Assembly (NCBI GenBank): GCA_027604505.1
Contig: JADIIX010000169.1
Location: 1 to 40,988 of the forward strand
DNA length: 40,988 nucleotides
Source: Gonapodya sp. JEL0774
Lineage: Eukaryota; Monoblepharomycota; Monoblepharidomycetes; Monoblepharidales; Gonapodyaceae
Direction of reading: 5' to 3'
Shown here: piece by piece, positions 11,098-21,168 of the stretch
Layout: every line of letters starts with the position of its first letter
Numbering within the stretch: the first letter of the stretch is position 1
Made by a program: the position numbers and the translations under genes
The notes under the pieces: model-generated
Told to the model about the DNA's origin: nothing
What the model saw: the letters and a program-made list of their open reading frames with translations, nothing else
Database searches by the model: none

Positions 11098-11539
11098 AGT
11101 AGCAAAAATTCATAGTATGCTCAAATCCAATGCCCTCCAGTTTGGGGTACATTCCAGATCCAGCAACATATCTGCTACTACAGTTGGTTTTATCGTTCAT
11201 TCATTGGATTTTGAATCTCCCCATCAACCACGGGCGCTCGAATTAGTCGAATAAGAGCGATTGTAATCCGACTAATAGTCATCATCTACGCGCACGTACA
11301 ATTGCGTTGTTCGTTGGAACTCTCTGAGTTTTGAGTACATGTTCCCTTGGGAGTCTTCTCTCCTATAATAACAGGCTTTTTTCTCCATTTTTTTTGCTCT
11401 TCCCCTTCTTTCCAATGCATGGAGCTCGTGCGATGCATTTTCCGCAATTTGGAAGTGTGCAAGAACTTTGGTCCAACATAAAGAGGTCGGTACACAAATT
11501 CCTCCCCCAGTGTCTTTGGGACAACACGATCGGAGCAAT
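11098..11539. other. Intergenic region upstream of NDUFV1
   Basis: About 440 bp between two plus-strand genes. It should include the 3' UTR of the small gene and the NDUFV1 promoter. I see nothing else: no ORF with family motifs, no repeat and no RNA gene. A reading frame is open for 24 codons upstream of the NDUFV1 start but looks like leader sequence. Confidence 0.4.
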
Positions 11540-13291
11540 ATGGCATCCTTCATTTCTACATCGGTCGCTGCAACCGCTGTCCGAGTTCCAGCCATTCTGG
11601 GCCGAAAAGTGGCAGCAGGCTCCATAACCGCTGTCGCCACCACTTCCAGGAAGATGGCAACTGCTGCCGAACCTCCCAAGAAGACGCATGGAAACCTATC
11701 TGATCAGGACCGCATCTTCACCAACTTGTATGGGAATTTTGACTGGACCTTAAAGGGCGCAATCCGCAGAGGCGACTGGTACAGGACCAAGGACATTCTC
11801 GGCAAGGGCAAAGACTGGATCATCAACGAGATGAAGGCTTCAGGACTGAGAGGACGAGGTGGTGCAGGCTTCCCCACTGGTCTCAAGTGGAGCTTCATGA
11901 ACAAGCCTCTTGACGGTCGGCCGAGGTATCTGGTGGTGAATGCAGACGAGGGCGAACCACAAACCTGCAAGGTGAGCCATCAAGCTCCGTTTACACGTCA
12001 GTAGACCGGTGCCATTCTTGTTTTGTCGCACTCCAGGATCGGGAGATTCTTCGCCACGACCCCCATAAACTCGTTGAGGGCTGTTTGATTGCCGGATTCG
12101 CCATGCAAGCCAACACTGCTTGGATATACGTTCGCGGAGAATTCTACAACGAGATTGCCAACCTTCAATACGCTATCAATGAGGCATACAAGGCGGGGTT
12201 CATTGGCAAGAACGCATGTGGTTCCGGTCATGACTTCGATGTGTTCATTCACCCGGGTGGTGGTGCCTACATCTGCGGAGAGGAAACAGCCCTCATCGAG
12301 TCACTGGAGGGAAAGCAAGGAAAGCCTCGGTTGAAACCACCCTTCCCAGCTGACGTCGGGGTGTTCGGATGCCCCACCACGGTGAACAACGTGGAGACGA
12401 TAGCGGTCGCGCCAGAAATTCTGCGGAGAGGTGCAGCATGGTACTCCAGCCTTGGTCGCGACAGGAACCGAGGCACCAAGCTTTTCGCAATCTCCGGCAA
12501 TGTCAACACTCCCTGCGTGGTAGAGGAGGAAATGTCGATTCCCCTCCGCGAACTCATCGAGAAGCACGCGGGAGGTGTGAAAGGTGGCTGGGATAACCTT
12601 CTGGCGGTTATTCCTGGTGGATCATCAGTACCTGTGATCCCGAAGAACGTCGTTGAGAACGTGAGTAGTCCTTCTGAGGGTAGCAAGTACCCCACCTGAT
12701 GGACAATTGGCCTTGAAATAGTGCCTCATGGACTACGATTCACTTGCCGACAACAAAACTTCTCTGGGGACCGGAGCAGTTCTGGTCATGGATAAGTCCG
12801 TGGACTTGGTGAAGGTCATCTCCCGTTACGCTCTGTTCTACAAGCACGAAAGCTGCGGCCAGTGCACCCCTTGCCGAGAGGGTGAGGAGATTTGAGCTTA
12901 TTGTCTGCGTTGTTGGAAGTGCTCACCCTTCCCGGACCACAGGAACAAGCTGGCAGGCGTCAATGATGGAGCGATTCGAAACGGGAAATGGTACGCCCGA
13001 GGAAATTGACCAACTCCTGGAAATCGGCAAGCAGATCGAGGGGCATACCATTTGCGCTTTGGGAGACGCCGCCGCGTGGCCCATCCAAGGTCTGATGGTA
13101 AGCAAGTTCTCTTAGACACGACTCTCCCGCTTAAGCCCCGCTCAAGCCTCGTGTGAACTGAACGCTTCAATTCATTCCTTTCTTTACGTTTTCAGCGTCA
13201 CTTCCGTCCTGAGGTGGAGAGGCGAATGGCTGAGTACAAAGCTCGAAGTGGACTTCCTAATAAGACCACCGAGCTCCATTCGACCTTTTAA
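11540..13291 (+). CDS. NDUFV1: NADH:ubiquinone oxidoreductase 51-kDa subunit, mitochondrial
   Basis: The complex I subunit that binds FMN, NADH and the N3 iron-sulfur cluster in the matrix arm. Five exons (11540-11971, 12037-12660, 12722-12881, 12943-13097, 13196-13291) give 488 aa, close to the family length. A basic, Ser/Thr/Ala-rich N-terminus is a mitochondrial presequence. Seen in order: [86 protein letters not shown] (C397, C400, C403) and HTICALGD (C443), which supplies the fourth cluster ligand. One oddity: the near-invariant Gly in GEPGTCKDRE is Gln here (CAA, residue 141), right at the FMN/NADH site and next to the exon 1 donor. Introns are 61-98 bp. AATAAA-like sequence follows the stop by about 20 bp. 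Confidence 0.96.
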
Positions 13292-13414
13292 AGTGTAAAT
13301 CTATAATAAAAGGCATTGGTGTTATGTCGGTTTAAGTAATTCTGTTGGCGAAAACCAACAAGGTGGGTTGGCTCACATAACCCCCTTTTCCAATCCCAAA
13401 TTCGTGTTGCATTC

Positions 13415-14864
13415 ATGCTCACAGCAGCATTAAGTAGATTGATTCTACTCCTTTTGATCATATGTGGAGCGAGTTGTGATATCAGTTGCGTTTCTTCCCT
13501 TCTGTGCTGAACTCGAGATAATCTGACTCATTTCTCTTCTTCCTCGCTCTACTCGTTTGACTTCCCCTTTCTGCGAATGAATAACAATCTGAATCTTAAT
13601 CTCGGATCTAGCGATCGGCAACCTGCGCTTGAGTTCGCAGAACATCTCTGTTCAAGAGTACGTTACCACACATCTCACCATTCAAGCACTCCAACCACCA
13701 TCTGGAGATCTTGTCATCGTAATCACACCCTTGGACGCGTTCTCTTCTGCCCATATTTACTCTGTATCTTCGATTGTGCTTCGAGACACCGGTGTCTACG
13801 TTGTGCCCGTGTATGGGACCTTAGCCACGCCTGCTGCACTTCCTGCGTCGCTGAGACTAGCTGCGAATACTACTCAAAGTGGATTCGCTGGATGGAACGC
13901 GACTGTTCCTGTTGCCGTTCGAGGTGAACGCTGACAGACTAGTACTTCGGTGCGACGTGGGCTTCAAGTTGCTCTTTTCATGTCTTCGAATTAGCGTCGT
14001 GTGGCTATCTCGAGTTTGATGGCTGCTCTGCAAACGACTACGCGGAAGCTACAGTCACTTTCAATCGTCCCATCGATCGTCCTCAATCGCCCTACCTCTT
14101 CAATGTCAGTCTTGTTGACGCCGCGGACCCACTAAATGAGACTTTTGCAACGGAGTCGTATTACACGATCTCTGCGCGAGATGCGACATTTGACCTTCAG
14201 AGTACCTGTGCGAACTCGAACGACTTCTGGAACGGCACGAGCATATCAGTAATTTCAGAGTCCGGGTCTTCATCAGCGAGTGTCAAATTTCAACTAGCCA
14301 TCACGAGGAGTAGCACGTACAGCTCACGGTGTCGATCCGTGCGGATGGTGGCTTTTGATGGGTCTGGGAGCGGAAATCGGAACGGCACCGCTGCCGAGCC
14401 ACTGACCTGCGTGACCAAGGTTGCAGCAACAACGTGTACACGACTAGCCCCGTGGCATATTACTGCGATAGCGCTTGGAGGATTTTTGATGCTGGTGTGA
14501 GCGTCATTTCTGTTGCGTCACGGCGTTGAACGCAATTTTGAGCAACATTTTCTCTTTCCTTAGGTACACGATTGTGCTCGTGTACTTGATTGTTAAGTGT
14601 TGTCGGAAATCATCAGAACGCACACTTAAGGCTGACTCCAAGGCCAAGCTGATTTCGTCGAACACTCCGTTCAAAGAACCTGCCGGCACCGTCTTCAAAA
14701 GTGACTATAATAATGAAAAGCCAAAGAATTCCACTCTCGGGTCGCAGCAACATGAGACCGTGGGCGTTAGCCCCCTTAGTGCCACTGAAACTGCCACTTT
14801 AAATTCGAACAGGGATCCATCCGCTGTAATGTTCATGAGCTACTCGATCGCGTCCCGTCCTTGA
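13415..14864 (+). CDS. Predicted type I single-pass membrane glycoprotein, orphan
   Basis: Four exons join in phase (13415-13484, 13612-13923, 13995-14496, 14564-14864) to 394 aa. A clear signal peptide opens it (MLTAALSRLILLLLIICGAS). About 240 residues of ectodomain follow, beta-rich in appearance, with several Cys (for example ASCGYLEFDGCSAND, TCANSNDFWNGTS, SSRCRSVR, LTCVTK) and N-glycosylation sequons (NTTQ, NATV, NGTS, NGTA). One membrane segment spans exon 3-4 (ITAIALGGFLMLVYTIVLVY) and is followed by KCCRKSSER and a Ser/Thr/Lys-rich cytosolic tail of about 85 residues. I do not recognise the family. The topology suggests a surface receptor or adhesion protein, but that is inference. 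Intron 1 uses a weak GTTGCG donor, so the join between exons 1 and 2 is the least certain. Confidence 0.65.
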
Positions 14865-14939
14865 AGTCCAACTGTTTACGTATATTTTTCAATACAATAT
14901 GAAAATGAAATTGTCGGAAAAGAACTAATGGTTAACCAA

Positions 14940-15682
14940 CTAAGAGCCCCGGTGGACTACAATCACAGCTTCCGAAAATATGTCCAATGACAGTATTTGT
15001 ACAGCAAGAGGCGGTACTAGTGCTAAGAATGCCGCCAATGTCCGTTCCAGATTTTCTCCGGACTTTAGTCCAGCAACGGGTTCCGACTCATTCTCAGAGT
15101 CTCGCAAGCTCACGAGCATGCATCCACAGTCCAGAAAGGATGGTGCTGGCAAGTCTCTACTTCTGATGTCTCCCTCCTCTGAGTTGTCCATGTCCCCTAA
15201 TTGTTTCCAAAGGGACGTTTCCGAGGGAGAGGGTAGTGCTCCCCCCAAAATAAAATGACAGCGAGAGGAGTAGTATTCACGAGTCGGAGAGCCGAGAGAG
15301 GAAGGGTAAACGCCCGAGCACATGGCCAAACCTACACCTGTGCGCGAGCAAGGATTGCAAGAGGGTAACCCGTGTTTCAGAATGAAATAGATGTTCTACG
15401 GCGACTTCCCCATCCTCCAGCTTCCCTGCCTTCTCTAACGAGAAGCTCACCTGAATCTACACGACTCTTTCTCCGCTTTCGGATTTCCCCTTCCGCCTCT
15501 CCCTCGCCACGAGCGACGTCCGCATCATTGAGTGTTCCGTCGGACTCTGAGCTTTCGTCTGATTGTGAATCCCGGGACGAAAGGGGGACAGAAGAATCAG
15601 AAAGGTCGAGCGCCGGGCCCAAGGTGGTAGAGTCGGGAAACGTGCACAGCGGACAATGTTCACTGGATTGAGAGTGGAGCAT
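14940..15682 (-). CDS. Hypothetical acidic Ser-rich protein
   Basis: Two exons (15682-15400 and 15337-14940) with a 62-bp intron (GTAGAA donor, CACAG acceptor) join in phase to 226 aa. Near the N-terminus HCPLCTFP contains a CxxC. A long Ser/Asp/Glu-rich stretch follows (SSRDSQSDESSESDGTL), then EIRKRRKSRVDSGE. The second exon has MDNSEEGDIRSRDLPAPSFL and a moderately hydrophobic end (LAAFLALVPPLAVQILSLDI) before HRGS. I do not recognise it and there is no catalytic motif. Low-complexity composition lowers confidence, but the clean phase-compatible intron argues for a real gene. It is tail to tail with the membrane-protein gene only 75 bp away. Further 5' exons are possible. Confidence 0.4.
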
Positions 15683-16333
15683 GCCGGAGGGAAGTGTGGG
15701 GTTCGGAATCAAGTGAACTTTTGGTCAACCCCTCACTTCCGAGCCGCCTGTCCCCCAACACCCCACTCAATCCTCAAAACCTTCCTGCCGGGCACCCATC
15801 GCCGAAGCTATTCGAGCTCGTGTACAATCCGTCACAAATACGTTGATCAAAAGAGAACTGGAGCGACCAAGACAGGCGGACGGCGAGTTTTCGCGCCACA
15901 GCGGTCGATTCAACCCATCACGGAGGCTGATTGATTCAATCGCGCGCGCTCCAAACCAACCGTTTGTTACACCATCATGCCGTCACTCGGATTGCAGAGA
16001 ATGCATTTTGCAGGATTCATTCAGGAGTTGGGCCAATCATGACAATACTTACACTCACCATTCTGCAAACCCACAGTGCGATTGTACAGCAGAGTTCAGA
16101 GATAGATACACATTACCGATTTTCGGGACAAAACCGTCGGTTCCGCCGCGAACCACAACAGCTAAACAAGCTGCACCAAAATGAAGTGTGAGTTGGTGAT
16201 CCATGTTGATCAGTTCTTTCAGTTTCTATCGGCTCTCTCTTAGTTCTTTCACTGTGCTGACGTCGACGTTACTCTATATTGTGTATGTCTCTCCCTGAAA
16301 AATCTGCTAATTCATGTACTATAGTAAGATGAG
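15683..16333. other. Region between acidic protein and GH26 gene
   Basis: About 650 bp upstream of one minus-strand gene and downstream of another. Short plus-strand ORFs (for example 15843-16184) lack motifs and overlap no splice-supported model. A plus ORF at 16314-16496 is antisense to the last GH26 exon and is treated as a shadow. Nothing else is recognised. Confidence 0.35.
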
Positions 16334-19004
16334 TTATAAATTGGATGAGAGGACGAAACCATCGCCAGTCCAATCCGTCCGGAACCCCGCAAGCACATCG
16401 GCGCCATCATTAGATACCGAGAAGTTAATAACTGTGTTGTTAAAATCTTTTGACGAAGAGGTTAGATGCATCAGTTCCATCGTCAATGAACAATAGCGAC
16501 CTCAATTCGGTGACTCACCAGGCTGAGCTGAGCTCACTTCAAACAGGTTCATAATTTTCAACAACGGATGGCCGTCCAAGAAGGTCTTTGTGAACACCTG
16601 TCTCCACCATGCCTGCTTCTGTTGCAAACTCGTCAAGGCCGTCGTTGTATCCAGCGGGTTGTGGAAGATGCCCGTTTCGGCAATGATGAAAGGCTTGTTG
16701 TAGGTTACAGTAAAGTTATAGAGGTCTGCAACGAGGATTTGGGCACCAGAGAAAGGGTTTACACCAGTGAGAATGTTATTGTAGTAGCCGTCAGGGGGGA
16801 GGCTGTTAGTGCCCACTAAACAAATAGAAGAAGAGAACAGCGTGATGAGTTTATGTCGCACAAAATTGTCGGCGAGACCTCTCGTCAACGTATCCAACTT
16901 ACAAGGAAACACCCCCTGATAGAACAAACTAGTCCCTATAAAGTCCACGTACGCCTCACCAGGCCAATACGGTGTGAAAGGATCGTCCGCGGCTGTGAGC
17001 GTACCATCGCCATTGGTGTCGAGGGCGGTGTAGTCGGCGGTGCCGGCGGCTGGAAAATAAGTCCCGCCGGTCCAAGGGTAGTTGAGAGCGTTATTGGGTG
17101 ACCTGACAAGACGACGATAGTGGTTCAGAAAGTGGAGTGAGTGAAGAAGGGAGGAGGTGTTGGACGGGGCATTTGCCAGCTCCCAACGACGTGTCCATCC
17201 CCCAAGCGTTACGGTCAACTCACCACAACATGGCACTTCTCGTGGCAATGCCGTGTACCGCATCGGCAACAATTCTGTAGGCTGCCGCGTACAAGGTGGG
17301 TTTTCCGCCCCATGTGTACCAGCCACCGTTCATCCTATGAATTGGAAGGACGGTACCAAATCGAGATCAGTCAAAACAACAATTCGAGATTCAAAACAAA
17401 GAGAGAAATAGAAAAAGACAGAGGACAAAACACAATGCTGGTGGAGGGCCGCCCAAACTCAACAACAAACAAACACCACCAGCAACTCACTCGTGCGCGA
17501 ACCGGACAATGACGCGGGTTCCCAAGACGTTGATCCGCCTGCACACCTCTGCCAAATCCGCCGCCGTCGCTGCAGTCACGACAGAGAGTCCCGCAGTTGG
17601 TTCCACAGAGAGGATCAAGTAGCCCCCCGCTGGCATGGAAGCGATGACCGTGTTGCTGAGGTAGTCCACCGTGCCTTGTATCGAGGTGATGGGGAATGGG
17701 AGGAAGGCCATAAAAGTGGTGACGTTGCCACCTGGGAGGGCCATGCGGGAGTTGAACGCGCCCGGTGTGTCGATGGAGTAATCGAGCAGGGCACCCAGGA
17801 CGGCGCCAGTGGTGGGTACGGAAATAGGGTTGATACCGCGAGGGCCCGGGGGGGGGAGCGGGGCTGGATTGGATACGGCCATGGGGACGGCGGTAGGAGA
17901 GACTGCCGGAGATACAGAGATTGCAAGCGCTGGAGAGAGGGTGGCGGAACCGCCGCCGCCTGCGACACCGCCACCGCCGGTGGTGACGGTGGTGGTGCTA
18001 CGATTGGCGAGGACGTAGTAAACTCCGCCAGCAACTCCACCGGCGATGCAGAGGAGACCTGGAAAGGGTTCAAGTCAGTTGTGTGAGTAGATCCGGAGTA
18101 TCCGGGGGGACTTCTCTTTGTTTCTGGCAGATGCTGCTCTAGTGCGAATTTACTCACCACCCATAACCATTAGTGCAACGAGCAAGCTCCCCTTTGACAC
18201 CTTCTTCCTCCTCCTCTGAGTGTTTGGAGCGCTCCCATCCGGGTAGGGGCCATCACCAACCTTGCCCATCTTGGCCAGCAATTGTGCGTCAGACCTGGCC
18301 AGAGAGCCGTAGGAGCCTTGAGGCGGGGAGGGTGATTGATTCCGCTGGATGTTTTGCTGTTGGTTGTTCGGGAGGAGCATTTGTTGTTGGTAAGGGAGAG
18401 CGACGAGGGATGGTGAGCGGTTTGACGGAGACGGGGAGGAAGAAGACGCAGATGGCCCCGATGAAGAAGGATGGAGATGGTGGTGGGTGTAAGGTTGGGC
18501 GGGTTGAGGGACCTGAAGGGCGGAGGCTTGAGGGTTGCCCATGGAAGCTGCACCGTTGGCAGTTGTGGACGAGCCAAACGTCTGAAGGGGGATGGACTGC
18601 TGTGGGTATGCTGCAGCAGCATTGTTGGAAGCGGAGGGGCGGGGAAATTGGGGTTGAGCTGAGGGAGATACGGGGGAGACTTGCGGGGGCTGATCGTGGT
18701 TCTGGATGGAGACCGAGACTGTCGGGGGGTTATGCTGTTGAGAGCGTTGCTGGTGTTGGCCGGCGGGGACCAAATTCGGGGTATACTGAGCATTGTAATT
18801 CTGGGAGTACTGGTTGTAAGCGGAAGGGGGCCCATTATTGGCATCGAGCTTGAATTGGGGAGGGGGATTTGAAGCGTACTGGGCCCTTCCGGACTCGAAA
18901 AACGTGCGAGAGTGCATGGCCATGTCTTCAGAAGAAATTGTGACCTGAGTCCCGGAGAGCGGGCGGTCCTGCCTGGGCTGGCCGTTCTGGTACGGAGCAG
19001 CCAT
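16334..19004 (-). CDS. Type II membrane-anchored GH26-family glycoside hydrolase
   Basis: Six exons join in phase to 711 aa: 19004-18158, 18058-17491, 17334-17224, 17102-16903, 16815-16519, 16446-16334. The layout is unusual. About 270 cytosolic residues of Gln/Pro/Ser-rich low complexity end in RRRKKVSKG. One membrane segment follows (SLLVALMVMGGLLCIAGGVA, residues about 273-299), so the N-terminus is inside. A Gly/Thr/Val/Pro stalk then leads to a GH26 catalytic domain outside the cell. Domain evidence: GTRVIVRFAHEMNGGWYTWG with the acid/base Glu (about E472), LWSPNNALNYPW, DPFTPYWPGEAYVDFIGTSL and NKPFIIAETG with the nucleophile (about E622). GH26 enzymes are mostly beta-1,4-mannanases, with some lichenases and xylanases; the substrate is not readable here. 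Wall remodelling at the plasma membrane is a plausible role by analogy with type II GH5 exoglucanases of fungi. The start at 19004 (MAAPYQNG) is the first ATG in frame. Confidence 0.85.
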
Positions 19005-21168
19005 TTGATCCACAGATTCCAATTGTGTATATCAAGGAAGGGGAGTCCAGGGAGTCCAGTCAGTATCAAGCAGCCGTTTTTGGATTGAATATGAGACCGG
19101 GATCGGGGAATTCAAAGGGAACAAAGGGGACGGGGGAATAGAAGACGCCTTTTGCTCTGGTGCAGGTACAGTTTGAGCTCGGACAGGTTCCGCCGGATGC
19201 AGGCTGCTGTCGATCCTCTGTTCCGTCCTTCGTTATTCCCAGGTCAGATTTGGCCAGACTCCACAAACGTTCTGGATGCTCTCAGATTTTGTGGAGTGCA
19301 CCAACAGTGCGGGTCGCTTGGGGTGCGGGGGCAGTGCGAGCGGGGTGGTGGAATCCCTGATTGACTTTGCCACACATCCTTCCACCCCCCTTTGGGAAAG
19401 TATTATATGCATTCCTGTAAGCGCAATCGTCCTCTCCTGCGATAAAGAAGACAGCCATTTATCTCATACTCAAACTGTAAGTCCGCGAGTACTTTTCGAT
19501 CGCATTTTCCGCGTGAGCGATCGTGAACGTCATAGGTGCCTTTGTCCTCCACTGGCAGACATAAAACGCATCATCGTCAATCTAATCAATACAATCAATC
19601 CAGTATTATCCTCATTATCGTTTTGTCATACCACAAGAACAACCGAAAGAGTATCAAAGTGATGGTGGAAACTGGGACAAGAATGCTATTGATGTTTGCG
19701 TAGTGCAGTGTGCCGCCTTCCCATTACTATCCGGAACGATACGTACTATATAGAACGATTTTCCATAAAAGTATTATTGGATATGGTTGACTTTCCGTCC
19801 ACGATTGCCTGACACAGCGGCCGGCTCGCAAAGCACGACAAAGCCATTCACACACAGTCATGTCCCAATTTTGAACTCCTTGCCGGCATATAAGCTTGAG
19901 ATATGACGTTCAGTTTACGGTGCATTCAACTCTCACGCTTATTCTCCCTGTTTTCGGGTGCCGATCTGAGGTTTGACGGTGCAAAGGTTGATGGATTTGT
20001 TTCCCGCCCGGACATTGCGCCGAGTAACTTGATCTCATTCCACCCCGGAGACACAACCGTTGTTATGAGTGGAAGTGGTGTTTGCCCTTGACAATGATGC
20101 CCGCCTTCTGACCTCGTGGATGGATTCTTATGTAAATAAAGGGGATAATTCGTAGTCGCTCTTCTCTCGCAGCTCTACAAGGACGCGACAGAGATGGACC
20201 TGCCAAGCACTTCCAATGTCGGGCGTAAACACGGTTTGGTGGTGACTCATCTGTCTCTCCCCAGAGTGTACAGCCTTCATTGAAAGGCCCGATTCACGAC
20301 TGCAGGTTGATTTCATTGAAGGAGTCCAGTGTAGAAACTCTGGACCCACAGACACGCAAATTTCATTGTTCTGACTAGCGTTTTGCGCCTGTAAGGTCAA
20401 AAGTCGTTACGTTGGTGTCAAGCTTGGTTCGAGCGGGAATCCCAGGTCCGTGACCCTAACTCCGCAGTGAGGAATGCACGGAGTATGCAAATTGTGGCCT
20501 TGCCCGAGCACTTGTTTTAGATTAGGTTGAGATGGAGAGAGGCTCGGCAATGGCATTGTGGGCAGGATCACTCACACGGGCGAGAATTTCACAATATCCA
20601 CTGGATCCAACTCGTGGTCCTCAATCAACGAACACGCTCTCGTGCCGTACGTTCACCCCAAGCGTCTGACACTCCGTTCTGAGTTCCGTCGTTCAGAACC
20701 CAAAGACGCCTTCAGAAAACTCGCTCATGTATAGATGAAGCTCTTCAATGGACCTCTTCCAACGCCCATCGTGTTCATCCTCGAAATGTCGCGCTCACAT
20801 GCCAGCTCAGCACAATGTGTCAATGATTCGATCCATTTGTCTCCTCGATTGTCCCAGGGGGACTGCACCGAAATGTTGAACGTGCTGCATAACAAATAAT
20901 GCACCGACGAAAGTCGTGAAAACGAGGTATCAAAAGTTAAAAGCACTTGAATACAATTGTACGCTTTTGCATTAAAGATTTTAGGTGGACAGAAAGTCAC
21001 GCCGCAGTACGCAGCGCAGTGCTCAATAATCATCCCATCGCACGAAACGGGACACATCCCCGTCCCACATTGCTCGCTCTCCATCACCCGCACGGTCTCG
21101 CCAAGCGCCAACCTTTGCTTCTATCTCCTCGACGAACCCTCTGGGTCGAACCAGTGGAAACCCCGACC
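19005..21168. other. Gene-poor stretch with unplaced coding-like fragments
   Basis: This 2.1-kb stretch lies between two head-to-head genes and must hold both promoters. A CATATAAG box near 19888 precedes an ATG at 19903 that opens a 62-codon frame with a hydrophobic start (LSRLFSLFSGADLRFDG, then SNLISFHPGDTTVVMSG). Further on, 20528-20731 (+) reads protein-like text (GRITHTGENFTISTGSNSW, INEHALVPYVHPKRLTLRSE), and after a TAG the same frame continues to about 20898 (QCVNDSIHLSPRLSQGDCTE). I could not join these pieces with consistent phases. They may be a decayed secreted-protein gene or an unresolved multi-exon gene. Confidence 0.3.

Noticed and set aside
16314-16496. Small plus-strand ORF of 60 codons
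   Set aside because: It is antisense to the last GH26 exon, whose phase and C-terminal similarity fit well.
18170-19069. A 299-codon minus-strand ORF overlapping the GH26 gene
   Set aside because: It is the alternative frame of the Gln/Pro/Ser-rich cytosolic exon. The chosen frame continues into the membrane segment and catalytic domain.
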